Origin: Flavobacterium ajazii
GTDB lineage: Bacteria; Bacteroidota; Bacteroidia; Flavobacteriales; Flavobacteriaceae
Assembly: GCF_010614725.1 (NCBI RefSeq)
Contig: NZ_JAAEHL010000004.1
Span: forward strand, 124,001 to 188,000
Reading direction: 5' to 3'
Length of the DNA stretch: 64,000 bases
Part shown: positions 27,270 to 35,912 of the stretch, in pieces
How the letters are laid out: each line of letters opens with the position of its first letter
How positions within the stretch are numbered: the stretch's first letter is position 1
The notes under the pieces: generated by a model
Told to the model about the DNA's origin: nothing
Databases searched by the model: none
What the model saw: the letters and a program-made list of their open reading frames with translations, nothing else
Made by a program: the position numbers and the translations under genes

Positions 27270-28034
27270 ATGGACAAAAACTACAAAAAAGAAGGCAAAT
27301 ACAGCTATTTTGAAGCTGGCGAAGGAACTCCAATCGTAATTTTACACGGGTTAATGGGAGGTCTTAGTAACTTTGATGGTGTAGCGCAATATTTCCCAAC
27401 GAAAGGATACAAAGTTGTCATCCCGGATTTGCCAATATACACACAAAGCATCTTAAAAACGAATGTAAAAAGCTTCGCTAAATACGTAAAAGACTTTATT
27501 AATTTTAAAGGATTTGACAAAGTAATTTTGTTAGGAAATTCATTAGGAGGACATATTGCCCTTTATCATACCAAATTATATCCTGAAAAAGTAGCCGGAC
27601 TTGTAATAACAGGAAGTTCCGGACTTTACGAAAGCGCTATGGGTGACAGCTATCCAAGAAGAGGTGATTACGAATACATCAAAAAGAAAGCTGAAGATGT
27701 ATTTTACGATCCTAAAATTGCAACCCCTGAGCTTATCGATGAAGTATATGCAACTGCCAATGACCGTATTAAATTAATAAAAACCTTAACGATTGCCAAA
27801 AGTGCTATTCGTCATAATATGGCTAAAGATTTACCAAAAATGACAGTTGAAACCTGTATCATTTGGGGTAAAAATGACTCTGTAACTCCTCCAAATGTTG
27901 CTGAGGAATTTGACAAATTACTGCCTAATTCAACTTTGTACTGGATCGACAAATGCGGACATGCAGCTATGATGGAGCATCCTCAGGAATTCAACGAAGT
28001 TCTTGAAAAATGGCTTACTGAAAAAAACTTATAG
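27270..28034 (+). CDS. Alpha/beta hydrolase
   Basis: 254 residues with a complete alpha/beta hydrolase set: oxyanion motif ILHGLMGG (24-31), nucleophile GNSLGGH with Ser at about 91, acid in WGKNDSVTPP, and His in DKCGHAAMMEHP. Closest to the BioH/MhpC-type carboxylesterase group; substrate unknown. No signal peptide. It is 42 bases before engB on the same strand, so the two may share a transcript. It is divergent from the dcw operon. Confidence 0.85.
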   Translation: MDKNYKKEGKYSYFEAGEGTPIVILHGLMGGLSNFDGVAQYFPTKGYKVVIPDLPIYTQSILKTNVKSFAKYVKDFINFKGFDKVILLGNSLGGHIALYHTKLYPEKVAGLVITGSSGLYESAMGDSYPRRGDYEYIKKKAEDVFYDPKIATPELIDEVYATANDRIKLIKTLTIAKSAIRHNMAKDLPKMTVETCIIWGKNDSVTPPNVAEEFDKLLPNSTLYWIDKCGHAAMMEHPQEFNEVLEKWLTEKNL

Positions 28035-28075
28035 TACTGTTTTTTTGATTTTAAGAAGATTTTAAAATAAAACAC

Positions 28076-28696
28076 ATGAAAATCACTTCTGCCGAATTCA
28101 TTGTCAGCAATTCTGATGCTTCAAAATGCCCGGCTGATTTTTTGCCGGAATATGCTTTTATTGGCCGATCAAATGTGGGAAAATCCTCTTTGATTAATAT
28201 GCTAACCAATCATAAAAATTTAGCAAAAACTTCAGGAAAACCTGGAAAAACACAATTAATAAATCACTTTAAAATTAATAATAATTGGTTTTTGGTCGAT
28301 TTGCCAGGTTATGGATATGCTAAAGTGTCTAAAAAAACCAAATCTGTTTTTCAACAGTTTATTACAGATTATTTTGAAAACAGAGAACAGCTTGTATGTG
28401 CTTTTGTTTTAATCGACATTCGCCACGAAGCACAAAATATTGACATTGAATTCATGTCTTATATGGGTGAAAGCGAAATTCCGTTTTGCATTATTTTTAC
28501 CAAAGCAGATAAAATCAGTAAAACAAAAGTTGATTCGCATATTGCGGCTTATAAAAAACAAATGTATGCAAACAACTGGGCTGAAATGCCTCATTATTTT
28601 GTAACCTCATCTACAGAATCAATTGGAAAAGAAGAACTTTTGTCTTACATCGACGAAGTAAATCAGGAGGTTTTTAAAAACAACTCAGGATTTTAA
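28076..28696 (+). CDS. engB: Ribosome biogenesis GTPase EngB (YsxC/YihA)
   Basis: 206-residue TRAFAC GTPase needed for late large-subunit assembly. G1 GRSNVGKSSL (about 31-40), switch region with GKPGKTQLINHF, G3 DLPGYGYA, G4 TKADK and G5-like TSSTES. The N-terminal SAEFIVSNSDASKCP stretch is typical. Length is standard. It lies 42 bases behind the hydrolase; a hairpin at 28748 ends the unit. Confidence 0.97.
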   Translation: MKITSAEFIVSNSDASKCPADFLPEYAFIGRSNVGKSSLINMLTNHKNLAKTSGKPGKTQLINHFKINNNWFLVDLPGYGYAKVSKKTKSVFQQFITDYFENREQLVCAFVLIDIRHEAQNIDIEFMSYMGESEIPFCIIFTKADKISKTKVDSHIAAYKKQMYANNWAEMPHYFVTSSTESIGKEELLSYIDEVNQEVFKNNSGF

Positions 28697-28747
28697 ATTC
28701 CAATTTTAAAAATCCAAATTCCTAAAAAAGAAGATTTAGTATATAAC

Positions 28748-28786
28748 AAATCCCAAACTCTATATTTAAAATGGAATTTGGGGTTT
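28748..28786. terminator. Hairpin after engB
   Basis: AAATCCCAAA / TTTGGGGTTT arms 19 bases apart, followed by ACTATTTTTG. The flanking AATTCC units resemble the palindromes at 10080 and 21662, so it may be a repeat that also serves as terminator. Confidence 0.5.
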
Positions 28787-28862
28787 ACTATTTTTGAGAA
28801 TTCTTTGAATCTGTTTTTTTTTATTTTAAAGAATAACCTTAAGGCATTATCTTTTTTTAAAT

Positions 28863-28870
28863 TATATTTG
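28863..28870 (+). promoter_or_regulatory. -7 box (TATATTTG)
   Basis: Exact TAnnTTTG match 24 bases before the lipoprotein ATG at 28894. Confidence 0.55.
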
Positions 28871-28893
28871 ACCCAAATTAATTTCATTATTTT

Positions 28894-29526
28894 ATGAAGA
28901 AAACTCTTTGCTTTTTACTTCTGGTACTCTTATCCTCCTGCAACGTCACGCACTACTTTTTACACAGTACAGACAAAGCGAATAGTTTGGACTTCACCAA
29001 AGGTATCTGGCTTGTCGGCGATATTGAAGTTGATCAAAATACAAAAACAAAATTAACCCGTTTTGTTATGGCTGATTTTTCAAAATACTTAGGAAGAAGA
29101 GTAAAATATTCTATGTCTGAACGAAAAGACTTAGGAACAAAAACAGTCCCTTTAAAATTAGACAAATCAGCAATTTTGGAACTAAAAAAAGGAGCTGATG
29201 CAGATTATTATGTAAATATAAAATGTAAAAACGCCAAAAATGACTTTAGTAGTTTTGAATTTCAAAATCATTTTTACTACAAAAAACAAATGGCATATGC
29301 AGAAGTCATTTTAGAAGTATACGATTTGAATAGCGGCGAAATAATTTACTCTCAGGCATCCGGAGGATGTCTCGAAGAAAAACTCAGCATTACAAACCAG
29401 CCAACATCAGTAGTAATAATTGGCTCCTACAGAAAAATCATAAATGATATTAAAAAGAATTCGATAAAGCCTAAAAATCACTTACCGACATATCAGGAGA
29501 AAAAAAATCTCAGATCCCGATTATAA
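28894..29526 (+). CDS. Putative lipoprotein, 210 aa
   Basis: Lipoprotein signal with lipobox LLSSC (Cys16), so the mature protein is lipid-anchored in the envelope. The body is Lys-rich (many KN and KK pairs) with one block (KGADADYYVNIKCKNAKND) and a strand-rich middle (MAYAEVILEVYDLNSGEIIYSQ) reminiscent of periplasmic lipoproteins that bind assembly partners; no family can be named. Its 3' end overlaps a bidirectional terminator shared with gldC on the other strand. Confidence 0.7.
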   Translation: MKKTLCFLLLVLLSSCNVTHYFLHSTDKANSLDFTKGIWLVGDIEVDQNTKTKLTRFVMADFSKYLGRRVKYSMSERKDLGTKTVPLKLDKSAILELKKGADADYYVNIKCKNAKNDFSSFEFQNHFYYKKQMAYAEVILEVYDLNSGEIIYSQASGGCLEEKLSITNQPTSVVIIGSYRKIINDIKKNSIKPKNHLPTYQEKKNLRSRL

Positions 29527-29548
29527 ACATTAGGATTTGAGATTTTTT
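29501..29548. terminator. Bidirectional terminator between lipoprotein and gldC
   Basis: AAAAAATCTCAGATCC / GGATTTGAGATTTTTT stem with T runs on both strands. The left arm is inside the last codons of the lipoprotein gene. Confidence 0.85.
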
Positions 29549-29567
29549 ATTATTGGAATTCTGTATT

Positions 29568-29903
29568 TTACTTGGTCAGTTCCAGTTTTTCTGCAAAATA
29601 ATCACAGAAATCTTTCATCGTATCAGCCATTTTTTCATCATCCGTAGCACGCTTAAACGTGTCTGACATTGCTACTAAAGTCTGATGAAAGAAAATCTTC
29701 ATTTCGTCAACTGGCATATCTTTTGTCCAAAGATCAATACGCATTGTTTCTTTGGCTTTACTGTCCCAGATTGATAACATGATAGCTTTTGCCTCTTCAG
29801 CTTCTACTCCTCCGTCCTGAGCCGTCCATGTTAATTTTTCCGGAACACGGTTCCCATCTAATTCTATATTGAATTTAATTTCTGAATTTATTGTATCTGA
29901 CAT
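29568..29903 (-). CDS. gldC: Gliding motility protein GldC
   Basis: 111 residues matching Flavobacterium GldC: INSEIKFNIELDGNRVPEKL, the WTAQDGG and AKAIMLSIWDSKAKETMRIDLW blocks, KDMPVDEMKIFFHQ, and C-terminal helix MADTMKDFCDYFAEKL. No signal peptide, hence cytoplasmic. Known work in F. johnsoniae: gldB loss abolishes gliding, gldC loss impairs colony spreading. It starts at the base where gldB ends (29903), so the pair is co-translated. Confidence 0.95.
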   Translation of the reverse strand: MSDTINSEIKFNIELDGNRVPEKLTWTAQDGGVEAEEAKAIMLSIWDSKAKETMRIDLWTKDMPVDEMKIFFHQTLVAMSDTFKRATDDEKMADTMKDFCDYFAEKLELTK

Positions 29904-30859
29904 TATTTCTTAGGTTTGTATTTAGATTTTTCAAAAATTTCTTTTGCACTTGTTTTTAATAATTCCGGCAAAGTTACGCTATTATTTTTCATATACGAAC
30001 GTACCATCTGCCATCCAATCCAGGATCCTACCCTTCCCGGAGAATCGTTATCGATTTCCAGATAAAACTTAGAAAATGGGGCCGGTGCAATAAATCGTGT
30101 AGTCAGCTTAGGATCATCGCTATACAACAATTCTTTTTCAATAAAATAACGCCACATATATCCTTCATTTTCTTCGCACCATTTTATTTGTTCCGGTGTG
30201 TAGCCAATTTTTTCGGCGTCTGTAAATTCAGGCAAAAGCAAATCCTTAGCATACAATTGTTTCCCCTCGAAAATCATTTGTGAAATTAGATTTTTATCAT
30301 CATAAGCAGGAATATTTCTGTATGTAAAACTCGAAACGACATCCGGCATAATCTGTCTCTCTTCAAAATTCTGTTTCAGATAATTTGGAAACTGGTAGAA
30401 TTTATGTTCCTTCCCAAGATACAATTCCAATGCTACAATAACAAGACTATCAGCATAAATCGCTTTGGTATTATAATCCATCTCACCAATTACGGTAATG
30501 ACTTTTGGAATTTTGGTCTTTGGGAAATAATATTTCACATGCTGAAAAAGCGTATTAAACTCTTGTCGGACAGGTTCAAAATTTGAATATTTTTTTTGCA
30601 CTTCTGTATAAACCTCTCTCCAGATCGGTTCCTGCATTTTTTGAAGCCAGACAGCATCATCGTTCCCTACAGGGAAAAAGAAAGGATATTGCTTTTTAAT
30701 TTTAGTCAAATCTTCCGGTTTCGCTTCAAAAAAGACCTTATCAAAACGTTCTACCTTAATATCAACAGGAATTTCTTCAACAGCTTTTTCTACTTTAGTT
30801 TTTTGATCACATGATAAAAAAAACAGGCACAGAACCACTACAAAGCGATATATTTTCAT
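29903..30859 (-). CDS. gldB: Gliding motility lipoprotein GldB
   Basis: 318 residues, lipobox FLSC at Cys17. The mature part fits GldB: VDIKVERFDKVFFEAKPEDL, KKQYPFFFP, the IGEMDYNTKAIYADSLVIVALELYLG block, and C-terminal GRVGSWIGWQMVRSYM. It is part of the gliding/T9SS machinery and is essential for gliding in F. johnsoniae. First gene of the gldBC pair with a -7 box at 30922; nadE is divergent, as in other Flavobacterium. Confidence 0.95.
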   Translation of the reverse strand: MKIYRFVVVLCLFFLSCDQKTKVEKAVEEIPVDIKVERFDKVFFEAKPEDLTKIKKQYPFFFPVGNDDAVWLQKMQEPIWREVYTEVQKKYSNFEPVRQEFNTLFQHVKYYFPKTKIPKVITVIGEMDYNTKAIYADSLVIVALELYLGKEHKFYQFPNYLKQNFEERQIMPDVVSSFTYRNIPAYDDKNLISQMIFEGKQLYAKDLLLPEFTDAEKIGYTPEQIKWCEENEGYMWRYFIEKELLYSDDPKLTTRFIAPAPFSKFYLEIDNDSPGRVGSWIGWQMVRSYMKNNSVTLPELLKTSAKEIFEKSKYKPKK

Positions 30860-30921
30860 TTTATTTTAATTAGATTTGTGTTGCTTATTTAAGTAAACAT
30901 ATACTTAAAAAAAAATTTGTG

Positions 30922-30929
30922 CAAATATA
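30922..30929 (-). promoter_or_regulatory. -7 box (TATATTTG) of gldBC
   Basis: Minus-strand TATATTTG, exact consensus, 63 bases before the gldB ATG; the only good promoter match in the gldB-nadE divergent spacer. Confidence 0.5.
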
Positions 30930-30959
30930 CAATCCCTACATCTTAAAACCTGAAATATT

Positions 30960-31766
30960 ATGGCTAAAAAAAGCACTATACAGACAGAAAAAGTAAATAC
31001 TCACATTGTAGAGTGGCTGAAAAATTACGCTAACAACGCAAAAGTAAACGGTTTCGTTGTCGGAATCTCGGGTGGAGTCGATTCTGCCGTTACTTCTACT
31101 TTATGCGCACAGACCGGATTACAAGTTTTATGTGTTGAAATGCCGATTCATCAGGCAGAAAGCCAGGTATCAAGAGGAAAAGAACATATCGAACAATTAA
31201 AAAAGCGTTTTCCGAATGTTTCTAGCGTGATTACTGATCTGACTTCCACTTTTGAGTCTTTTAAAACTGCTGTTCCGAAAACCGATGATGAAACAAAAGT
31301 AAATCTTTCGCTTGCCAATACACGTGCCCGAATCCGAATGACTTCTTTATATTATCTAGCTGGAATTCATGGACTTTTGGTTGCCGGAACCGGTAATAAA
31401 GTAGAAGATTTTGGCGTTGGCTTTTATACTAAATATGGAGACGGAGGTGTTGACCTGAGTCCAATTGCCGATTTAATGAAGTCTGATGTGTATGCTCTTG
31501 GCGAATATTTAACAATTCCCAATTCAATTTTAACAGCTGCACCAACTGATGGTTTATTTGGTGATAACAGAACAGATGAAGACCAATTAGGAGCGAGTTA
31601 TGACGAGCTGGAATGGGCGATGATAGCCGATGAGGCAGGAAACACGGCAGCAGATTACAACGGAAGAGAAAAAACTGTTTTTGAAATTTATAAACGTTTA
31701 AACCTTAACAATAAACATAAAATGGAAGAAATTCCTGTATGTTTAATACCAAAAACGTTAAAATAA
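30960..31766 (+). CDS. nadE: NH3-dependent NAD+ synthetase
   Basis: 268 residues, the short ammonia-dependent form without the N-terminal glutaminase domain. It converts deamido-NAD to NAD with ATP. PP-loop SGGVDS at 37-42, NTRARIRM, GTGNKVEDFGVGFYTKYGDGGVD-type metal and substrate region (split here at about 146-166), and LSPIADLMKSDVYALGEYL. The C-terminal part keeps the usual NKHK motif. Divergent from gldB and followed 91 bases later by the response regulator. Confidence 0.97.
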   Translation: MAKKSTIQTEKVNTHIVEWLKNYANNAKVNGFVVGISGGVDSAVTSTLCAQTGLQVLCVEMPIHQAESQVSRGKEHIEQLKKRFPNVSSVITDLTSTFESFKTAVPKTDDETKVNLSLANTRARIRMTSLYYLAGIHGLLVAGTGNKVEDFGVGFYTKYGDGGVDLSPIADLMKSDVYALGEYLTIPNSILTAAPTDGLFGDNRTDEDQLGASYDELEWAMIADEAGNTAADYNGREKTVFEIYKRLNLNNKHKMEEIPVCLIPKTLK

Positions 31767-31857
31767 AACTTTTAACACTTGTGTGATATTAATTACAGAA
31801 TTTATTTATTAATTTTACTGCTCCAAAAACAAATAACAATTCTAAAAAGGTAAAATT

Positions 31858-32487
31858 ATGATTAAAGTATGTCTAGCAGACAACCACCCTGTGACTCACT
31901 TTGGCGTTAAGTCATATTTTAAAGACCACGACCAAATTTCAATTGTTGCAAACGTAGGTAATTTCTCAATGGTGAGAGACATTCTTCAAACGAAAGAAAT
32001 CGACATTCTAATATTAGATTTAGAATTAGAAGGTCTTTCTAGTATTTTTGAAGTAAAGTCGATCCTGAAAAATTTCCCAAAAACAAAAATTGTAATTTTT
32101 AGTGATCTTGCGGAGCAAATGTATGCGCCTAACGCAATTAAAGCTGGTGTTTCCGGGTATGTGCACAAAACAGAAAAGCTTGAAACACTAGGTGTTTCTA
32201 TTATTAAGGTACACGAAGGAAAAGTTATCATTAACGAAACTGTACGCAAAAACATGGCCCTTATTGCTAAACAAAGCAAAAGCGAACGATTGTACAGAAA
32301 ACTTTCTAACCGTGAAATTGAAGTTTTACGTTACCTAAGTGACGGGAAGAAAAACAATGAAATTTCTAAAATTTTAAGCCTGAACGAAAAAACAATTAGT
32401 ACTTATAAACTAAGACTATTGACTAAATTAAACGTGACTAATTTAGTTGACTTGGTTAATAAAGCTAAGACTTTAGAAATTATCTAA
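31858..32487 (+). CDS. NarL/LuxR-type response regulator
   Basis: 209 residues: receiver domain (1-115) and LuxR-type helix-turn-helix (about 145-205). Phosphoacceptor Asp54 in LILDLEL, conserved Ser82 and Lys104; the acidic pocket reads ADNHPV, so one of the two usual Asp residues is Asn. The DNA-binding part has LSNREIEVLRYLSDGKKNNE and NEKTISTYKLRLLTKL. No sensor kinase is near, so it is an orphan. It sits between nadE and dnaG, and ends at a terminator shared with dnaG. Confidence 0.92.
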   Translation: MIKVCLADNHPVTHFGVKSYFKDHDQISIVANVGNFSMVRDILQTKEIDILILDLELEGLSSIFEVKSILKNFPKTKIVIFSDLAEQMYAPNAIKAGVSGYVHKTEKLETLGVSIIKVHEGKVIINETVRKNMALIAKQSKSERLYRKLSNREIEVLRYLSDGKKNNEISKILSLNEKTISTYKLRLLTKLNVTNLVDLVNKAKTLEII

Positions 32488-32523
32488 TTAATGGCATACC
32501 GATTCTCTTAGGTGAATCAACCC

Positions 32524-32560
32524 ATAAAAAAAGCTCTATATTTTCGATATAGAGCTTTTT
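32524..32560. terminator. Bidirectional terminator between response regulator and dnaG
   Basis: AAAAAGCTCTATAT / ATATAGAGCTTTTT stem with TTCG loop and T or A runs on both sides. Confidence 0.9.
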
Positions 32561-32566
32561 GATTTA

Positions 32567-34636
32567 TTAGTGATAAGGCACTACTACCCGCCCTAATTTC
32601 TTCGAAAAATTATTCAGCAATTTAGAATAATCAATTACCATAGACAATACTTCCGAATTATCTTCCTTAGGATCATTTAAAAGCGAGTTTTTTAATTCTG
32701 CTATAATCCCCGAAACCAAATACCATCGCATTGAGAAAATAGTTTCAGAAACATTTTGTTCAATCGTTTCGCTTTTATGTTTTGGAAAAATATTTTGCCC
32801 TTCCCAATTATGAATAGTCAGCCTTTCATCTTCCATCAAAATATTTGTTACTTCCTGAGCAAATTCAGGCTGTAAATGCATCAAATATTTATCTAGACTA
32901 AAAGCATCATTTTGGTTATAAAAATCAATAATATTATTGTAAATATCCTGAAATAAAGTATTCGACAATTCTACCTCATCTTCCTGCAAACTCAAATATA
33001 TTTTCTCAAAAACTTTATATTTCCTTTTTTCAGAAACTTCTTTTACATTTCCTTCTTCATCCGCCTTTAGAAAAACATCTTCGAAATCTTCTACCACACT
33101 TCCATATAAAAGAAGAATTTCAATAATCTTCCTTTCAAAGCCATATAAAATATCTACTTTTTGAACCTGTTCTCCTGCATATCCCGGATCTTCCGGATAA
33201 TCATAGCCTTCCGGCGGACCTGTTCTTGGATCTTCCGGATCTCCTCCAGAAAATGTACCGGCTTTTGGAGGCTGATTTCTAAAAACTTCAAACGGCTTTT
33301 GTTCCTGCTTTTGTTTTTTGTTTGTTTCTGCAATATCTTTCTGAATCAACTGCGCCAGCGTACTTGTCAAAACCTGTTCGGAAATATCCATTATTCGGGC
33401 ACATTCCTGAATATATACTTCGCGCTGAATACGATCCGGTATTTTAGAAATACTGGCAACCATATCACGAATCAGATCGGCTTTTTTTATCGGATCGTTT
33501 TTAGCTTCGCCCATCAAAATCGAAGCCTTAAACTGAATAAAATCTTTGCTGTTATTTTCTAAATAAGCAACCAAATCGTCATGCGAATTTTTTCTTGCGA
33601 AACTATCCGGATCTTCACCATCAGGAAAAGCACAAACCCTTACATTCATTCCTTCTTCCAGAATCAAATCGATTCCGCGAATAGAAGCGCGAAGACCTGC
33701 AGCATCACCATCAAAAAGTACCGTAATATTTTTAGTCAGACGATTAACCAAACGAATTTGGTCTGGCGTTAAAGCTGTTCCGGATGAAGCCACAACATTT
33801 TCGATTCCGGCCTGGTTGAATTGTATCACATCGGTATAACCTTCAACCAAATAACAGTTATTTTGCTTTGCAATTGATTGTTTAGCTTGAAAAATTCCGT
33901 AAAGCACTTTACTTTTATGGTAAATATCACTTTCTGGCGAATTTAGGTATTTTGCAGCTTTTTTATCATTGGTTAAAATACGCCCTCCAAAACCCAAAAC
34001 ACGCCCTGACATGCTTTGAATCGGAAACATCACACGACCTTTAAAGCGGTCAAAAGGACGATCTTCTCTTGCGATAGTTAAACCGGTACTTTCTAAAAAT
34101 TCTAACTTATACCCTTTTCCTAAAGCTTCTTTTGTCAAAGCATCCCAGGTTTCCGGTGAATATCCTAAATTGAATTTTTTGATGGTTTCGTTAGTGAATC
34201 CTCTCTCTTTAAAATAAGACAGACCAATTGCCTTTCCTTCTTCAGAATTTAAAAGCGTATCATGAAAATATTTTGCTGCGAATTCAGAAACGAGATACAT
34301 ACTTTCGCGAATATCAGTATTTGCTTTTTCAGCATCCGTTTGTTCAGTCTCTTCAATCTGAATATTGTATTTTTTGGCTAAATATCGAATAGCTTCCGGA
34401 TAGGTAAACTGTGAATGTTCCATTAAAAATTTAACAGAATTTCCTCCCTTTCCGGTACTAAAATCTTTCCAGATTCCTTTTGCAGGCGAAACCATGAATG
34501 ATGGTGAACGTTCATCTGAGAAAGGACTCAATCCTTTAAAATTACTTCCTGCTCTCTTTAAATTCACAAAATCGCCGATAACCTCCTCTACACGAGCAGT
34601 TTCAAAAACAGTATCAATTGTATTTTGTGAGATCAA
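32567..34636 (-). CDS. dnaG: DNA primase DnaG lacking zinc ligands
   Basis: 689-residue primase that makes RNA primers for replication. N-terminal CHC2-like domain (about 1-95), catalytic TOPRIM core (VEGYTDVIQF near 262, then LFDGDAAGLRAS), then a DnaB-binding-like helical tail. The four zinc ligands (Cys-x2-His-x17-Cys-x2-Cys) are replaced by Ser37, Ser40, Asp58 and Thr61 with spacing unchanged. An acidic/Pro/Gly-rich insert (GGDPEDPRTGPPEGYD) lies near residue 465-490. The only start that keeps the conserved MISQNTIDTVFE is a TTG at 34636; there is no ATG nearby. Confidence 0.96.
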   Translation of the reverse strand: MISQNTIDTVFETARVEEVIGDFVNLKRAGSNFKGLSPFSDERSPSFMVSPAKGIWKDFSTGKGGNSVKFLMEHSQFTYPEAIRYLAKKYNIQIEETEQTDAEKANTDIRESMYLVSEFAAKYFHDTLLNSEEGKAIGLSYFKERGFTNETIKKFNLGYSPETWDALTKEALGKGYKLEFLESTGLTIAREDRPFDRFKGRVMFPIQSMSGRVLGFGGRILTNDKKAAKYLNSPESDIYHKSKVLYGIFQAKQSIAKQNNCYLVEGYTDVIQFNQAGIENVVASSGTALTPDQIRLVNRLTKNITVLFDGDAAGLRASIRGIDLILEEGMNVRVCAFPDGEDPDSFARKNSHDDLVAYLENNSKDFIQFKASILMGEAKNDPIKKADLIRDMVASISKIPDRIQREVYIQECARIMDISEQVLTSTLAQLIQKDIAETNKKQKQEQKPFEVFRNQPPKAGTFSGGDPEDPRTGPPEGYDYPEDPGYAGEQVQKVDILYGFERKIIEILLLYGSVVEDFEDVFLKADEEGNVKEVSEKRKYKVFEKIYLSLQEDEVELSNTLFQDIYNNIIDFYNQNDAFSLDKYLMHLQPEFAQEVTNILMEDERLTIHNWEGQNIFPKHKSETIEQNVSETIFSMRWYLVSGIIAELKNSLLNDPKEDNSEVLSMVIDYSKLLNNFSKKLGRVVVPYH

Positions 34637-34712
34637 AATGTAAAATATTTTTTAAAAATAAGAGCCTGTAAAAGTACACAAATCCTTCTTTAATTTTACT
34701 GATTTAACACAA

Positions 34713-34740
34713 AAAAAGCACCTCTCTCGAAGTGCTTCTT
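34713..34740 (-). terminator. Terminator of the sigma/anti-sigma operon
   Basis: AAGCACTTCG / ...GGTGCTT-type stem (AGCAC / GTGCT with CTCTCTCGA loop) followed by seven T on the minus strand, 25 bases after the stop at 34765. Confidence 0.65.
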
Positions 34741-34764
34741 CTGCTAATTAACCAAATTGTATTC

Positions 34765-35814
34765 TTAATTAAAATCGAAACGAAGTCCTAATGAAATATT
34801 ATTTTCTTTAATTAAATTATCCTGAAACAACGGGTTCAAATCATACTTCATATATAAACTCAATTCTCTGTAACCAATATAAGAACTTAATCCATAAATA
34901 AAGTTATTTACATTGTACTCCCCTTTTATTGTTGATTTGTATTTCAGATCATCTTCTTCAAATTTTAAAATTTGTTTCGATTTTACATTAATCCCGGCAT
35001 AACCTCCAACTCCAAAACGGAAACTTTTATGGGTTCTGAAATACGTTTTTCCATTGCTTTCTTTTGGTTTTGTAAAATCAAATTCTAAATGTACAGGTAA
35101 AACTAAATATACATTTCTAAAACGTGATTCAGTTAAATTTACCGGATTAACAACTAAATCAGTCTGGTTTCCGTTTACCACAAAACTACGGTTATCTGTT
35201 GGGCGAATATTATTGTACATTAATGACAATCCGTATTTGGCATGCAGTAAATTATCATTTTTCATTAATCGGGAATTATAGGTAAAACCCCATTCGTAAA
35301 AATGCGATCCCATAAACTTGTAATTTGAATCCTGAAGTTCACCGTCGACCATCATATTATTAAGTCCCATTGCAAAAACAAATTGAGAAGTAGTTCTTTT
35401 TTCTCCGCGAATAGAATCTCTGCTTTTTTTATTATGCCAGTCGTTTTTATCCCAATAAATAACTATTCTGCCTTTCTTTGTAGAATCCTGTTCTTTCAGC
35501 TTCCCGTCTACTTTTTGCTGAACCAGATCGTTGAGTTCATTTTGGGCAAGGGTAACTTTTTCTTCGATTATTACAGCTCTAGCCTCTGCCAGTTCTTTTT
35601 TGCGTTTATCAGCCTGCTCCCCGGTAATTACACCATTTGAAAGCTGTACATTTATTTCTTCAACTTCTTTTTTAAGCGTTTCTTTTTCTTCTTTAGTAAT
35701 CTTTTCTATTTTGTCGGCGATTTTTTTTGCTTTCGCCTCAAATGTTTCCTGTCCGAGTACCTTACTGACAAATAAAAAAATTAAAATAACGAGGTAAATG
35801 GTAAAATTTTTCAT
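34765..35814 (-). CDS. Outer membrane protein with coiled-coil N-terminus
   Basis: 349 residues from the ATG at 35814, which gives a proper signal peptide ending SKVLGQ; an upstream in-frame start at 35904 would add 30 residues with no signal. After the signal comes a Lys/Glu coiled coil (about 22-110), then a ~230-residue beta-strand-rich part ending FNISLGLRFDFN-like (NNISLGLRFDFN), typical of a barrel with a C-terminal aromatic. Probably an outer membrane protein. Third gene of an operon with the ECF sigma factor and its partner, thus likely the regulon's direct output; ligand unknown. Confidence 0.75.
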   Translation of the reverse strand: MKNFTIYLVILIFLFVSKVLGQETFEAKAKKIADKIEKITKEEKETLKKEVEEINVQLSNGVITGEQADKRKKELAEARAVIIEEKVTLAQNELNDLVQQKVDGKLKEQDSTKKGRIVIYWDKNDWHNKKSRDSIRGEKRTTSQFVFAMGLNNMMVDGELQDSNYKFMGSHFYEWGFTYNSRLMKNDNLLHAKYGLSLMYNNIRPTDNRSFVVNGNQTDLVVNPVNLTESRFRNVYLVLPVHLEFDFTKPKESNGKTYFRTHKSFRFGVGGYAGINVKSKQILKFEEDDLKYKSTIKGEYNVNNFIYGLSSYIGYRELSLYMKYDLNPLFQDNLIKENNISLGLRFDFN

Positions 35815-35912
35815 GATTGATTTTTTTAAAAAATTTGATTGATGATGATTATTTATTGCTATTGAATTTGTTATTGTTATTGAACTTGACATTGAAATTT
35901 GCAATTGAAAAT

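Noticed and set aside
33161..33562. 133-codon frame on the plus strand opposite dnaG
   Set aside because: Antisense shadow; Phe/Ile/Arg/Cys composition of a complement frame, no start context, and dnaG is certain.
35815..35904. 30-residue extension of the outer membrane protein (MQISMSSS...)
   Set aside because: It would precede and spoil the signal peptide; the ATG at 35814 fits.
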